Positions 1 through 8,612 of a stretch of DNA of 64,000 nucleotides are shown piece after piece. The position numbers and the translations under genes are program-made. Below the pieces are notes generated by a model. That model saw nothing but the letters and a program-made list of their open reading frames with translations. It ran no database searches and was not told the origin of the DNA. The stretch is from contig JACQPN010000009.1 of the NCBI GenBank assembly GCA_016207515.1, forward strand, positions 1 through 64,000. Reading direction: 5' to 3'. Within the stretch, counting starts at the first letter, position 1, and every line of letters starts with the position of its first letter. The DNA is from Euryarchaeota archaeon (GTDB lineage: Archaea > Thermoplasmatota > SW-10-69-26 > JACQPN01).

Positions 1-103
1 CCGCCGCCAACACGAGGCGGCGGCTCCGCTCGTCCAGCGCTCGCGTGAGCGCAGACAGCTTCCGCTTGATCGCGAGTGCATCCACCGATGTCTCAGAAGT
101 CAA
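1..103 (-). CDS. Transposase N-terminus, ISAzo13-like (cut by window edge)
   Basis: An open frame runs off the left edge on the minus strand. It starts at a TTG at 103 and has an in-frame stop just upstream. The visible 34 residues include the segment ALTRALDERSRRLVLAA, which resembles the start of ISAzo13-type transposases (a conserved LDER.RRLW.AAEA-like helix before the HTH). AT-rich sequence between 104 and 150 could hold its promoter or element end. No inverted repeat could be established because the rest lies outside the window. The family call rests on a short match; any protein with a similar helix could mimic it. Confidence 0.45.
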   Translation of the reverse strand, partial: MTSETSVDALAIKRKLSALTRALDERSRRLVLAA

Positions 104-206
104 TCCTGCCTAATTAGAGCGTTTATTTGTTAACGAACCCTTAGTCTCGGCCGCGCCGAAGATGGTGGCGCCGATCTGACCTGGTCGGCCGCCGCCTTGG
201 GCGTGA

Positions 207-608
207 CTACTTCACGGTGACTTTTCCCCACATGCCGTTGCCGGGTCCGCTGCTGTGGAGCGTGCAGTAATACTCGTAGACGCCGGCGCCATGGAACGTC
301 TTAGAGAACGTCGCGCCCTGTCCCATCCCCCCGGCCGCGCCCGCGCTTTGCCACGCCTTGTCCTTGCCGGTCACGTCGTGGGGCATGGCGTCCTCGTTCA
401 CCCATTCAATGGTCGAGCCGACCGCGACGGTCACCTCGCGCGGAGAGAACAGGACCGAAGACATCTTCACCTTCGTCGCGGCTTCGGTTTTCGAAACCGC
501 CTGGCTATCTTTCTCCGGGCTCGACACACAACCAGCGACGAGCGCGGCCACCAATACAGTCGCAAGCGTCGCGGCGATCCGGAATCCTTTCAGGCTTCTC
601 GTGTTCAT
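207..608 (-). CDS. Cupredoxin (halocyanin/plastocyanin-like) lipoprotein
   Basis: A 133-residue blue-copper electron carrier, probably lipid-anchored outside the membrane. The N-terminal hydrophobic stretch ends in a VAGC lipobox (Cys27). The cupredoxin fold follows with a complete type 1 copper site: His77 (MPHDV), Cys115 and His118 (YYCTLH) and Met126 (GNGMWG). The ATG at 608 is chosen because it overlaps the upstream gene's stop as ATGA, has a GGTGG ribosome site, and leaves a clean lipoprotein signal; an upstream start would add an implausible tail. It is the last gene of a three-gene operon with a multicopper oxidase, so it is a likely electron donor or acceptor for that enzyme. The exact partner is inference. 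Confidence 0.88.
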   Translation of the reverse strand: MNTRSLKGFRIAATLATVLVAALVAGCVSSPEKDSQAVSKTEAATKVKMSSVLFSPREVTVAVGSTIEWVNEDAMPHDVTGKDKAWQSAGAAGGMGQGATFSKTFHGAGVYEYYCTLHSSGPGNGMWGKVTVK

Positions 609-1603
609 GTTCTTGTTTCCACCTGATTCGCGCCCCCTCGAGAACGATGGCATCGGCGACACAAAGCCGCCGCGGCCAACACGGCCACGATGGGGGCGAG
701 ATTCAGGGCAGGGATCGGATTGATGGATTGCCCGACGCCACTTGCCGGGGCAGGTGTGACAACGGGCGCGGACGTCGTGAATGAAATCTCGTTCGAGTCC
801 GACGTGAGGCCGCCCTTGTCGACCAGACGAACGCGGAAGTAGTAAGTCGTCTCAGGGAGAAGCTTTGAGACGTTAGCGGTGGTTTGGGCCGGGTTGGCCA
901 CTGTCGCCGCCCGGGTGGCGCTTATCAGTGGGAAGGCCGCCTTGGTCCCCTTGTGCACCTCCACGCGGACGACGTCGGGCTCGATGTTCGCAGACCACGA
1001 GATGCGCGTGGTTCCGGGCGCGATTTCAGTGGCCGCATCGAGCTTCACGGGTCTTGGCGCGAGATTGACCTCGTCGCTCGAAAGCGTCACAAGGTTCCAC
1101 TTGTCGAGGAGGTCTGGCTGGTCGTTGCCGTTGACGCTGTTGACGGCGAGATGGAAAATGACCTTGCCGGCGCCTGCGGCCGGCGCCGTCCACTCCACCT
1201 TCCAGGAACGGGAGCCGGGAGACTTGTGGGTCGCCTCGCCGGGGGAGCCCCCGAAAGTCGCCGTGCTCGTCACCTGTACGTTGGCTTCGCCGGTCGCCGC
1301 CGACAAACGTCCTTGCGAGGCTTTGAGGTCGAAACCCGCCTTGGTGTACGGCGGCCCGCCCTTCACGCCGATGGCCATGGAATAGCTCTTCTCAGGCTCG
1401 TAGCGGGCCGGGAGCCCCTCCACGTTGGGTTGGATCGAAGCATCGGCGGTCCCTCCGCCGTGGCAGGTGCAACCGCCCTCGGCTCGGCCGCTCACGCCGG
1501 CTTTGCGTGCCTCGCCGGTAGCGTCCCATAGGACGAGGCCGGCAAGGAGCATCATCGAGATGAACAGCGTGAAGCGATGTTGAGATCGCCCGATGGCACT
1601 CAC
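605..1603 (-). CDS. Secreted CTCH-motif protein (choice-of-anchor V-like) with FN3 domain and C-terminal anchor
   Basis: A 332-residue surface protein. The first 30 residues form a signal/membrane segment. The next region carries GGCTCHGGG (Cys45-x-Cys47-His48) followed by a GLPARYEPEKSYSM-type segment; this layout matches the choice-of-anchor V / reeler-like domain. A fibronectin type III domain spans about 185-275, and a hydrophobic segment plus Arg-rich tail ends the protein. CxCH is one residue short of a normal heme c motif, so heme binding is unproven. It overlaps the multicopper oxidase stop and the cupredoxin start by 4 nt each, implying co-translation. A paralogous domain with the same CTCH motif lies at 9988-11052. 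Confidence 0.7.
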   Translation of the reverse strand: MSAIGRSQHRFTLFISMMLLAGLVLWDATGEARKAGVSGRAEGGCTCHGGGTADASIQPNVEGLPARYEPEKSYSMAIGVKGGPPYTKAGFDLKASQGRLSAATGEANVQVTSTATFGGSPGEATHKSPGSRSWKVEWTAPAAGAGKVIFHLAVNSVNGNDQPDLLDKWNLVTLSSDEVNLAPRPVKLDAATEIAPGTTRISWSANIEPDVVRVEVHKGTKAAFPLISATRAATVANPAQTTANVSKLLPETTYYFRVRLVDKGGLTSDSNEISFTTSAPVVTPAPASGVGQSINPIPALNLAPIVAVLAAAALCRRCHRSRGGANQVETRT

Positions 1604-3390
1604 CCGATCCGCGACCGACGGGAAACGAGAAGACCGGCCAGCGCCACAGTCGCCGCCACTATCAATGGGTCAAGGCCCGGCGTCTTCGCCGCCGCGTGCA
1701 ACTCGTCAGCCCGCTCTTGGGTGGCGATGGCGTTCTCGACCGCTTCGGGACCGAGGAGCGAGTTCACGATCGTGAGCCCCATGACTTTCTCCTGGGAGTA
1801 CGCTATCCCGTCGTAGGCCCGCGCGGAAAAGACGTGGACCCCATCGGCCACAAGCGTCGAGTCCCACTCGTAACGCCAGCCCGTGAGCCCCTTTACGCGC
1901 TCCCAGGGCCCGTCATCGATCCGCACCTCGACCGCGCGCACGGTCTCACGTCCATCGAAGTCGTCGGCTTCGCCCTTGAACAGGATGCGTCCCGCCGCGA
2001 CGGCGCCGTCGATGGGCGTGTCGATCGTGACTTCCGGGGCGTTGTCCGGCAGGGGTTCGCCTTCGACATGAAGCCACGGGACCATCCCCGTGTGCGCCTC
2101 CGGCACGTTGTGGTCGTGCATGAACCAGTAGCCTGGAGCGCCGGCCGTGAGCAAGGTCTCGAAGGAATCCCCGGGCCCGGTGACCAATGCGTCGGTCGTG
2201 TAAAGCGGTTTCTTGTCTCGGCTGATCTTGTCTAGGACATCGAACCAGTGGCTGTGCACGTGCCAGTCGTGGTACTCGTCCCCGATGTTCGCCAGGACGA
2301 TCCGCACTTTCTCGTTGGGACGGACCGGCCCCACGACGTACGGGTCGTTCCAGGCCCGGAAGTTCGCGATGTGTATCTTTCCCGTGCCCGGCGGCGTCAT
2401 CCCCGACGTCGGGACGCCGGTGGGCGCCCAAGGCGCCTCAGGCGGTGGCGTGGCAGGAGCGCCGGGGCCTCCTCCGGGCGTGATCTCGCTCATCATCACG
2501 ACGTCTTCAAAGTAGGCGCGACCGCGGTCGTCGGTGACGCGGGCCTTCGTGTTCCCGTTGAGCGGGTCCTTCGGAAGTTCGGTCCATGTCCATCCCGCCG
2601 GATACACTTCGATGATGCCGTAGAGGCCCCGACTAATGTGCTCGGTGGCGAGGAACACGTGGCAGTGGTAGAGGAACGTGCCCGGCGTGTCCGCCTGGAA
2701 AGTGTAGGTGTAGCTCTCTCCGGGTCGGGCCACGTCGCTGTCCTCGCGAGGCTGGGAAGGGCCTATCGGGTTCTGATCGACGGGCAAGATGTTGTGCTGA
2801 TGAGGGACCACTGGAAATGGTACGGTATCGCTCGATCCATCGCTCGCGATAAGGTTTCCCCGCAGGTGCGTGTGAATGCTATGGGGTTGACTGTGGCCGT
2901 TCACCAGCACGATCTCGAGGGTCGTGCCTTCCGAGATCCGTATCACCGGGCCCGGCAGCACCCCGTTGAAGGTCCACGCGGTGAAGGGGACTCCAAGGAC
3001 GGTCACTTGTTTCTCCACGACCTCGAGCTGGACGGAGACCTTCGCACTTTGGCCGCTAATTGCCGTCATGGGTTCTTCGGCCTGGTCGACGTCATGGGAT
3101 CCGAACTCGAACGGAGCCGCCCGCCCCGCAGGGGGGGCCGCGACGGGCACGACTTCACTATCATGATGACCCGCAGAAGGGTCCGTTGCGCGACCGGATG
3201 ACGTTTCGTCCTGTTCGGCAAGGCCTGGAGAGTCTTGACCGGCGCCCAAAGTCATCGCAGTACGCCGAGTCTGCGTGCCCGCGACGTCCCCGGCCACGGG
3301 GACCGACGGCGAGATGTCCGCTCCGGTAAGGGGCAATGTCAACACGATGATGAAGACCACGATGGATTCCACGCGCCATTTCGAGCTCAT
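1600..3390 (-). CDS. Two-domain multicopper oxidase with C-terminal Ig-like domain and membrane anchor
   Basis: A 596-residue extracytoplasmic copper oxidase. After a signal segment (about 8-24) and a low-complexity linker, cupredoxin domain 1 carries HSIHTH (170-175) and YHCHVFLATEH (241-251, one His-Cys-His). Domain 2 carries HDWHVHSH (374-381) and FMHDHNVPEAH (423-433), which lacks a Cys. Type 1 copper would therefore sit only in domain 1, with Leu (GLYG) at the axial position, as in type C two-domain oxidases. An Ig-like domain follows, then a PGL-hydrophobic-Arg tail like PGF-CTERM. ATG 3390 gives the cleanest signal peptide; the longest frame opens at 3444. Substrate is unknown; laccase-like, cuproxidase or nitrite roles are possible. 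It heads the operon with the CTCH protein and cupredoxin. Confidence 0.85.
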   Translation of the reverse strand: MSSKWRVESIVVFIIVLTLPLTGADISPSVPVAGDVAGTQTRRTAMTLGAGQDSPGLAEQDETSSGRATDPSAGHHDSEVVPVAAPPAGRAAPFEFGSHDVDQAEEPMTAISGQSAKVSVQLEVVEKQVTVLGVPFTAWTFNGVLPGPVIRISEGTTLEIVLVNGHSQPHSIHTHLRGNLIASDGSSDTVPFPVVPHQHNILPVDQNPIGPSQPREDSDVARPGESYTYTFQADTPGTFLYHCHVFLATEHISRGLYGIIEVYPAGWTWTELPKDPLNGNTKARVTDDRGRAYFEDVVMMSEITPGGGPGAPATPPPEAPWAPTGVPTSGMTPPGTGKIHIANFRAWNDPYVVGPVRPNEKVRIVLANIGDEYHDWHVHSHWFDVLDKISRDKKPLYTTDALVTGPGDSFETLLTAGAPGYWFMHDHNVPEAHTGMVPWLHVEGEPLPDNAPEVTIDTPIDGAVAAGRILFKGEADDFDGRETVRAVEVRIDDGPWERVKGLTGWRYEWDSTLVADGVHVFSARAYDGIAYSQEKVMGLTIVNSLLGPEAVENAIATQERADELHAAAKTPGLDPLIVAATVALAGLLVSRRSRIG

Positions 3391-3462
3391 GATGATAGGA
3401 ACGCCCAGTGACGCATCGTCGTAACCGGTTGAGACTCGCCACACTGCGCAGGATAGGTTCTT

Positions 3463-4605
3463 ATGGCTGACCCCGTCTCGTTTTCGGGCCTGAGAATCGA
3501 CTCCCCTCCTTATCCAACCCTAAACCAAGTGGCTGTGAAGGTCTCAACAGGTGGCTTGAACGTGGAGACACGCAGACTACAACTTGTGGGCGGCGGCACT
3601 TCCTATAGCGTATCGCTTCCCAAGCAATGGGTGGAGGCCAAGGGGCTACATCCCGGTGACGAAGTGCTCATCGAATCGCCCCCCACCGGAGAACTGCGTA
3701 TCCGAGCGCAGACCAGCGGGGCAGGGCCGCGCCACGAACGCGCACTCACCATCAAATCGAACGACCCGGACGAGATACTGCGCAGGCTCATCGCACTCTA
3801 CGTATCGGGATTCGATACGGCAACCGTCGCATACGGCGGTTCAAATCCGTTGGCCGTCCAGACGGCCGTAGGGGAAGCTTGCGCGCGGCTCCACGGCCTC
3901 CAGATAGTGGAGGAAACACCGGGTCGCGTCGTCTTGCAGGATCTCTCTGGCACCCGCGATTTCAACATGGAGAAGGGCCTGCGGCGGATGCAACTTCTCG
4001 TTCTACAGATGCTGACCAACATCGGGCGGCTCGTGGAAGGCGGGGGGGAGACCGTCCTCTCAGAGACGAACCGGTACGAGAGCGAGCTTGATCGGATCCT
4101 ACTGCTCCTCCTGAAACAATACTCGGTGTGCCTGAAACGGGGCGAGTTCCCGCCTTCCGCCATCGAGTCGGGCCCCGGCGGCCTACACGCGATCTTGGCC
4201 GCCCACTATCTCGAACGCATCGGTGACTACGCGATGCGCCTATGCTCGTACTCCCACTTTCTCTCGCAGGAGCCTGCCGCACCCGTGAATGACGTGATCA
4301 GGGCGAGCGTCGCGGATCTGCGCGTAATCGTCGGCGACGCCAACAAGGCATTCAACGACTGCGACGCGACCCTGGCGAACGACGTAGTGAGGAAAGCTCT
4401 CACCTTCGCTCCCGCCACCGGGCGTGACTCCATGTTCGACGTCTTCACCTCCCCACGTTCCCAGCCCCAGCTCTATTCCTGCGTGCGGTGCATCAAATTC
4501 TTCACGCTTCTTGAGAGCATCGAGCGCATCGCCTTGTACGCGAAATCGATCGCGGAGACCGCGATCAACCGGTCATTGATCGGCAAGGACGCGACACCCA
4601 CTTAG
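3463..4605 (+). CDS. AbrB-domain/PhoU-type regulator
   Basis: Fuses an N-terminal SpoVT/AbrB swapped-hairpin DNA-binding domain (ETRRLQL...SYSVSLPKQWVEAKGL...GDEV) to PhoU-like helical repeats, the architecture of archaeal phosphate-uptake regulators. ATG 3463 gives 380 residues and is listed as the outer limit. I think the real start is GTG 3562: homologs usually begin right at the METRRLQL-like strand, and the stretch 3479-3498 is a copy of the operator described elsewhere, with a TATA-like CTAAACCA 21 nt downstream at 3520, placing transcription start near 3547. No phosphate transporter genes are adjacent, so the target is unknown. It is divergent from the multicopper oxidase operon. Confidence 0.82.
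   Translation: MADPVSFSGLRIDSPPYPTLNQVAVKVSTGGLNVETRRLQLVGGGTSYSVSLPKQWVEAKGLHPGDEVLIESPPTGELRIRAQTSGAGPRHERALTIKSNDPDEILRRLIALYVSGFDTATVAYGGSNPLAVQTAVGEACARLHGLQIVEETPGRVVLQDLSGTRDFNMEKGLRRMQLLVLQMLTNIGRLVEGGGETVLSETNRYESELDRILLLLLKQYSVCLKRGEFPPSAIESGPGGLHAILAAHYLERIGDYAMRLCSYSHFLSQEPAAPVNDVIRASVADLRVIVGDANKAFNDCDATLANDVVRKALTFAPATGRDSMFDVFTSPRSQPQLYSCVRCIKFFTLLESIERIALYAKSIAETAINRSLIGKDATPT
3479..3498. promoter_or_regulatory. Shared 20-bp inverted-repeat operator, site A
   Basis: CGTTTTC-GGGCCT-GAGAATC: one perfect half-site of GATTCTC-N6-GAGAATC plus a diverged half that is identical (as reverse complement) to the diverged half at 52619-52625. It lies between the multicopper oxidase operon and the AbrB/PhoU gene. 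A weak TATA (CTAAACCA, 3520) is 21 nt away on the right and CCTATCCT (minus strand, 3457-3450) is 20-21 nt away on the left, so it could serve either direction. Confidence 0.6.
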
Positions 4606-4797
4606 GGGAGCCGACGAAGGCGGATAGGGTCGCGAGATGGGTTTTCGCTTCATCCGGGCCGCGCGCCGCCCGGAAAACCCCTCGTTCCCCAAGTGCAATG
4701 AAAACGCCGTTGACCAAGACCGCGGAGATGATCCGAAGACCATGGGGACGAAGGCACTATTGTCGAGCGCCTGCCTCGTTCGCACCCCAGTCGCGCA

Positions 4798-6228
4798 CTA
4801 TTGGGCCGCCGAATCCGGCAGGGATCGCGATTCCTCGGCCGCCCTCCCGATCGCCCTCACGAGGTCGCTGAAGATGCGGGAGTGTAACGGGTACAGACCG
4901 TACCAATAGATGGCGCCCGATAGTCCGATCGGGCTGAACGCCGCGGTCTGGACGAGCCGCGTCCCATCCGCCTCCGGGACCGCTTCCCATTGAAGCCACG
5001 CGCGGCCCGGGAGTTTCATCTCTGCACGAAGGCAGAGGAGCCTTGAGCTCTCGATCGCTTCCACGCGCCAGAAGTCAAGCGCCTCGCCTGGCAACAGCTT
5101 GGTCGGATGACGGCGACCCCGACGAAGGCCCGGCCCGCCGGCAAGCTTGTCGAGCAGACCCCTCATCCACCATGCCCATGCCCAGACGAGCCAGCCGCGG
5201 TCCCCGCCGAGACCGCAGAACTCGTCGAAGACCGACCCGGGTGCGGCGGCCACGTGGATCGTCCGGACCTCCTTGACCACTCCTTCCCAATCGATCATCG
5301 TGTACGTGGGACCGCCTCCGAGGGCTCCGCTCCAATGCGTCTCGACCCGGCCCGCGTCTATCCGTTCGACGGCGAGCCGCACTGCATGCCCGTAAGTGAT
5401 CGGGGTCACCTCTGGATAGAGCGCACGTGCCCTCGCCGTGTCGGCGTGGAGCGGGCGGCTCAGCCCCGTGAGAAGGGCCCGCGCGAGGTCGTAGTTGAGG
5501 GGTGCGACGAGGCTCACCCACCAGGCGGCGGCGCGGGGCAGAAACGGAATGGGCACCGGGAACACCCAACGCCTCAACTGGCGCGCCCTCGCGTAGGTCT
5601 CTATCATCCCCTTGAAAGTCACCCTGTCCCCGCCGCCGATCTCTACTATACCCGCGGGGCCCACCTCGACGGCGAGGCCTAGATAGTTCAGGACGTCCCT
5701 GACGGCCACAGGCTGCACCTCGTTCAGGAACACACGTGGGACGATCATCGCGGGTAGCCTCTCGGTGATGTAACGCACCATCTCGAAAGAGGCCGACCCC
5801 GAACCGATTATGGGACCGGCCCTGAACTCCGTCGTCGGGAGCCTCTCGCGAAGCAGCCTTCCCACCTCGGCGCGGCTTCGAAGATGCTCCGAGACCTCGC
5901 CGCTTCCGGGCATGAGCCCTCCGAGGTAGATGACGTGTTCCAGTCCCTTCGCCGCGCGCACGAAGTTGGTGGCCGCCAACCGGTCCCGTTCGGCGAAGCG
6001 GGGCCCGGTGTATATGGAGTGTACGAGGTAGTAGGCGCAATCGATGTCTTCGAAGACGCCGTCCACTGACTTAGGATCGGTGAGGTCCCCCACCGAGACC
6101 TCGACCATGTCGGCCCACGGTCGGCCCCTTATCCTCTTTGCGTCGCGCACCAGTACCCTGACCGCGTGGCCCCGCTCCAATAGGCGCGGCACGAGGCGCC
6201 CGCCGATGTAGCCGGTCGCTCCCGTCAC
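4798..6228 (-). CDS. SDR-type NAD(P)-binding protein with C-terminal DUF2867 domain
   Basis: The N-terminal half is an atypical short-chain dehydrogenase (NmrA/complex I NDUFA9-like) with the nucleotide motif TGATGYIGGRL, an acidic GDLTD, and a YLVHS segment. The C-terminal half (about 300-476) is a DUF2867/START-like domain ending in YWYGLYPLHSRIFSDL. This two-part architecture is common in bacteria and archaea; the substrate is unknown. The first standard start, GTG 6228, lies inside the first Rossmann strand. The in-frame upstream codons read LKRIL from CTG 6243, which would complete the strand KRILVTGATG before a stop at 6265. Either a CTG start is used or a base is wrong nearby. It appears monocistronic. 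Confidence 0.8.
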   Translation of the reverse strand: MTGATGYIGGRLVPRLLERGHAVRVLVRDAKRIRGRPWADMVEVSVGDLTDPKSVDGVFEDIDCAYYLVHSIYTGPRFAERDRLAATNFVRAAKGLEHVIYLGGLMPGSGEVSEHLRSRAEVGRLLRERLPTTEFRAGPIIGSGSASFEMVRYITERLPAMIVPRVFLNEVQPVAVRDVLNYLGLAVEVGPAGIVEIGGGDRVTFKGMIETYARARQLRRWVFPVPIPFLPRAAAWWVSLVAPLNYDLARALLTGLSRPLHADTARARALYPEVTPITYGHAVRLAVERIDAGRVETHWSGALGGGPTYTMIDWEGVVKEVRTIHVAAAPGSVFDEFCGLGGDRGWLVWAWAWWMRGLLDKLAGGPGLRRGRRHPTKLLPGEALDFWRVEAIESSRLLCLRAEMKLPGRAWLQWEAVPEADGTRLVQTAAFSPIGLSGAIYWYGLYPLHSRIFSDLVRAIGRAAEESRSLPDSAAQ

Positions 6229-6264
6229 GAGGATCCGTTTCAGTGGAGTCGGCCTCCAATACGA

Positions 6265-6740
6265 TCACGGCCGAGCGGCCTCGATCCTGCGTCCTGCCAC
6301 GACCGGAATCCTTCGATGCCGATCGGGTCCGTCTGGGCGGGTCCGGGCGCCTCGGCCACGGGACAGAAAGAAGCGCCGCGTCCAGAGGGCAGGAGTCGTA
6401 CGCGGCCTTTGCCGCGGAATCGAAGTCTGTTTGTCGCCATGGCCCTGGGGGAGAGAGGAGGCATCCAGAGGAAAACCATTGCGCAAGGTGCGCCTCTATC
6501 GAGCGCAACAATGCGTCGCGCGGTCCCCTGGAACGCGCCACCTACCGACTGCGATACCACTCGTGGGTCACGGAATGCGCAGACATTGGCTCTAAACACG
6601 TGGAACGGAGGCGTCGATCCGCCTAAATCACGAAAGGGTTCTATTTACTCTCATTACCTTCCGTTAATCATCCATCGTTACGACCAGCCATGTCAGGGCG
6701 ATGATTCAAGTGGATAGCCGCTTGGGTCGATTTTGGGCCT
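6265..6740. other. Gene-free interval between convergently unrelated genes
   Basis: About 475 bases with no supportable gene. Frames present here lack recognisable domains and overlap one another. The right part (from about 6640) becomes AT-rich, as expected for the promoter of the regulator that follows. Confidence 0.6.
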
Positions 6741-6760
6741 GATTCCTGACCGTGAGAATC
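6741..6760. promoter_or_regulatory. Shared 20-bp inverted-repeat operator, site B
   Basis: GATTCCT-GACCGT-GAGAATC, five of seven plus seven of seven matches to the two half-sites. The right half and its flank (19 bases, 6753-6771) are identical to 44132-44150. A TATA-like TTGTATTC at 6782 begins 21 nt downstream, placing a transcript start near 6815, ahead of the regulator gene at 6854; autoregulation is possible. Confidence 0.65.
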
Positions 6761-6853
6761 ACGTCCGTGAATCGTGTGGATTTGTATTCAGTAGAGTTTC
6801 TCTAGGATTTTTGTAGAATTGTTCCGACAGAATACTCGGATGAGGCTTTACCG

Positions 6854-7780
6854 ATGGAAACTGGACGAGACCCGTCGCGACCGGACCGGCATCACCGGCG
6901 GAGAAACTCCGCGCGAGACGCTGGACCCGTTCCCGTAGAAGAGATCCGTGACGATCTCCGACAGGTCCCCCCGCGATCCACGACCACGTCGACCCTTCCT
7001 GCGAGTCCAACGACGACATCGTCCCTCGAGGAGGCGGGCTCCTTCTCGGCACTCGCCAGTCAGATCCGCCTCGACATGCTCCTATCACTCTCGCGCGAAC
7101 CGAAGACCCTGCTTGAACTCTCCGGCGAGTTCGGCCTCCATAGGCTCACACTCCGCCACCACCTCGAAACGCTCATGGCCGAAGCTCTGGTGGAAGCGGT
7201 CTCGACGCGCCGCAAAGGGACCGTCGGGCGGCCCCCCGTCCTCTACAGGACTGTCCGGCGCGCCCACGTGGATGGCTACCCGCCGAGGCACTTCGAGATC
7301 TTCGCCCGCGCCGCCTTGGACTCCCTCGTGGAGCACCTCGGGGACGGGAAAGCCACCGAGACCCTGCGGCGTCGCGGGGTCGCGATGGGAAAGCAGATGA
7401 TCGGCGATGCGGCCGCGCGCGAAGGCGTCTCCGAGTGGACCCCCGGCTCGTTCCAGAAAGTGGTCCTCGACAAACTCTACAAGGACTTCGGGATCCCGAC
7501 CGAGACCATCGCGGCCTCCGACGACGCGATCGAGTACCGCGCATTCGGTTGTCCGTTCCTGGAGCTCGCCACCGAGAAACCGGAGGCGGTCTGCAACGGA
7601 CTAGACCGCGGGTTCCACGAAGGTGTCGACGCCGCCCTCGGCAACGTCGAGACCGTCAGGCGGACCTGCATGGGTCATGGCGATGCGTACTGCGAGTACG
7701 CGTTGAAGTGGAAGGGACAGTGGCGGAACGACGCGTCAAAGGAAGACGCAGCCAAACGAGCGACTGCGAAGAGGAAGTGA
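6854..7780 (+). CDS. HTH regulator with four-Cys C-terminal sensor domain (ArsR/SufR-like)
   Basis: A 308-residue predicted transcription factor. Residues 1-55 are low-complexity and may not be translated. A winged helix follows (about 60-140: ASQIRLDMLLSLS...LTLRHHLETLMAEALVEA). The C-terminal domain has four Cys in the order FGCPF, AVCNG, TCMGH and YCEY, the arrangement seen in SufR/DeoR-type regulators that bind an Fe-S cluster or another redox ligand. It sits 4 nt ahead of the Fe-S/NrfD operon and directly behind operator site B, so it is a candidate for controlling that operon or the whole operator family. Which ligand it senses (Fe-S, NO, O2, metal) cannot be told from sequence. Confidence 0.78.
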   Translation: METGRDPSRPDRHHRRRNSARDAGPVPVEEIRDDLRQVPPRSTTTSTLPASPTTTSSLEEAGSFSALASQIRLDMLLSLSREPKTLLELSGEFGLHRLTLRHHLETLMAEALVEAVSTRRKGTVGRPPVLYRTVRRAHVDGYPPRHFEIFARAALDSLVEHLGDGKATETLRRRGVAMGKQMIGDAAAREGVSEWTPGSFQKVVLDKLYKDFGIPTETIAASDDAIEYRAFGCPFLELATEKPEAVCNGLDRGFHEGVDAALGNVETVRRTCMGHGDAYCEYALKWKGQWRNDASKEDAAKRATAKRK

Positions 7781-7784
7781 GGAC

Positions 7785-8612
7785 ATGGACGAGAGGATCT
7801 CTACCGACGCATCGAACGGGAACGAAGGTGAACCGACGGATCCCCAGCGCCGCCGGTTCATCAAGGGTGTCGGGATCGCGGCCGCCACGGGCGTCATCTC
7901 GCTCACCGCGGGCCAGCTCCTCGCAGAAGGAGCCGCCCGTGCATCGCAGGGACTCGACGGGAAGGAAGACGCGCGCCTCCAGTACGCGATGGTCATAGAC
8001 CTTGCGAAGTGCGATGGATGCAAGAAGTGCACGAAGGCCTGCCAGAAGGAGCATTTCCTGGCCGAGGACCAGGAATGGATCAAGGTCTACAAGGTCGACG
8101 ACGGCATCAGCGGCGAATACAATCTGCCTCGTCCGTGCATGATGTGCGCGAACCCACCATGCCGCAACGTCTGCCCCACCGGTGCGACGTTCGTGAACTC
8201 CGACGGACTAACGCTGATCAACCACGACAAGTGCATCGGCTGCCGGTTCTGCCTCGCGGCCTGCCCGTACAGCGCACGCACCTTCACTTGGAAGGAGCCG
8301 GAGCATACCCCCGAGGAGCTTGCGCACACGTATAGCCCGGAGATGCCCTTGCCCCATCGCCGCGGCGTCGCTGAGAAGTGCATGTTCTGCGTGCACCGTC
8401 GCAAGGAGGGGAAACTCCCGGCATGCGTCGAGGGCTGCCCGATGGGTGCCATCTATTTCGGCGACGCGGCCGAGAACGCCGTGACGAACAGCAAGGGCCA
8501 GACCTTGCCGTTACGGGAGACCCTTGCGGACAATGCCGCGTACAGGCTGCGTGACCACCTAGGTACGGGGCCGAGCGTGTTCTACCTACCGCAGAGGGGG
8601 CGCAGGGCATGA
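7785..8612 (+). CDS. Tat-exported 4x[4Fe-4S] electron-transfer protein (NrfC/DmsB/HybA-like)
   Basis: A 275-residue iron-sulfur subunit. A twin-arginine signal (RRRFIKGVG, about residue 23) and hydrophobic h-region show export through Tat. Four cysteine groups follow: CDGCKKCTKAC, CMMCANPPCRNVC, CIGCRFCLAAC and CMFCVHRRKEGKLPACVEGC, giving four cubane clusters as in NrfC, DmsB and QrcC. It overlaps the NrfD-type gene by 4 nt (ATGA), so the two form the classic quinone-linked module. No molybdopterin or cytochrome catalytic subunit is in this operon, so the terminal donor or acceptor must be encoded elsewhere or be one of the downstream surface proteins. Confidence 0.9.
   Translation: MDERISTDASNGNEGEPTDPQRRRFIKGVGIAAATGVISLTAGQLLAEGAARASQGLDGKEDARLQYAMVIDLAKCDGCKKCTKACQKEHFLAEDQEWIKVYKVDDGISGEYNLPRPCMMCANPPCRNVCPTGATFVNSDGLTLINHDKCIGCRFCLAACPYSARTFTWKEPEHTPEELAHTYSPEMPLPHRRGVAEKCMFCVHRRKEGKLPACVEGCPMGAIYFGDAAENAVTNSKGQTLPLRETLADNAAYRLRDHLGTGPSVFYLPQRGRRA

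Noticed and set aside
6243-6626. 127-codon open frame in the gap before the regulator
   Set aside because: No domain, no ribosome site, overlaps other equally long frames; typical of GC-rich noncoding DNA.
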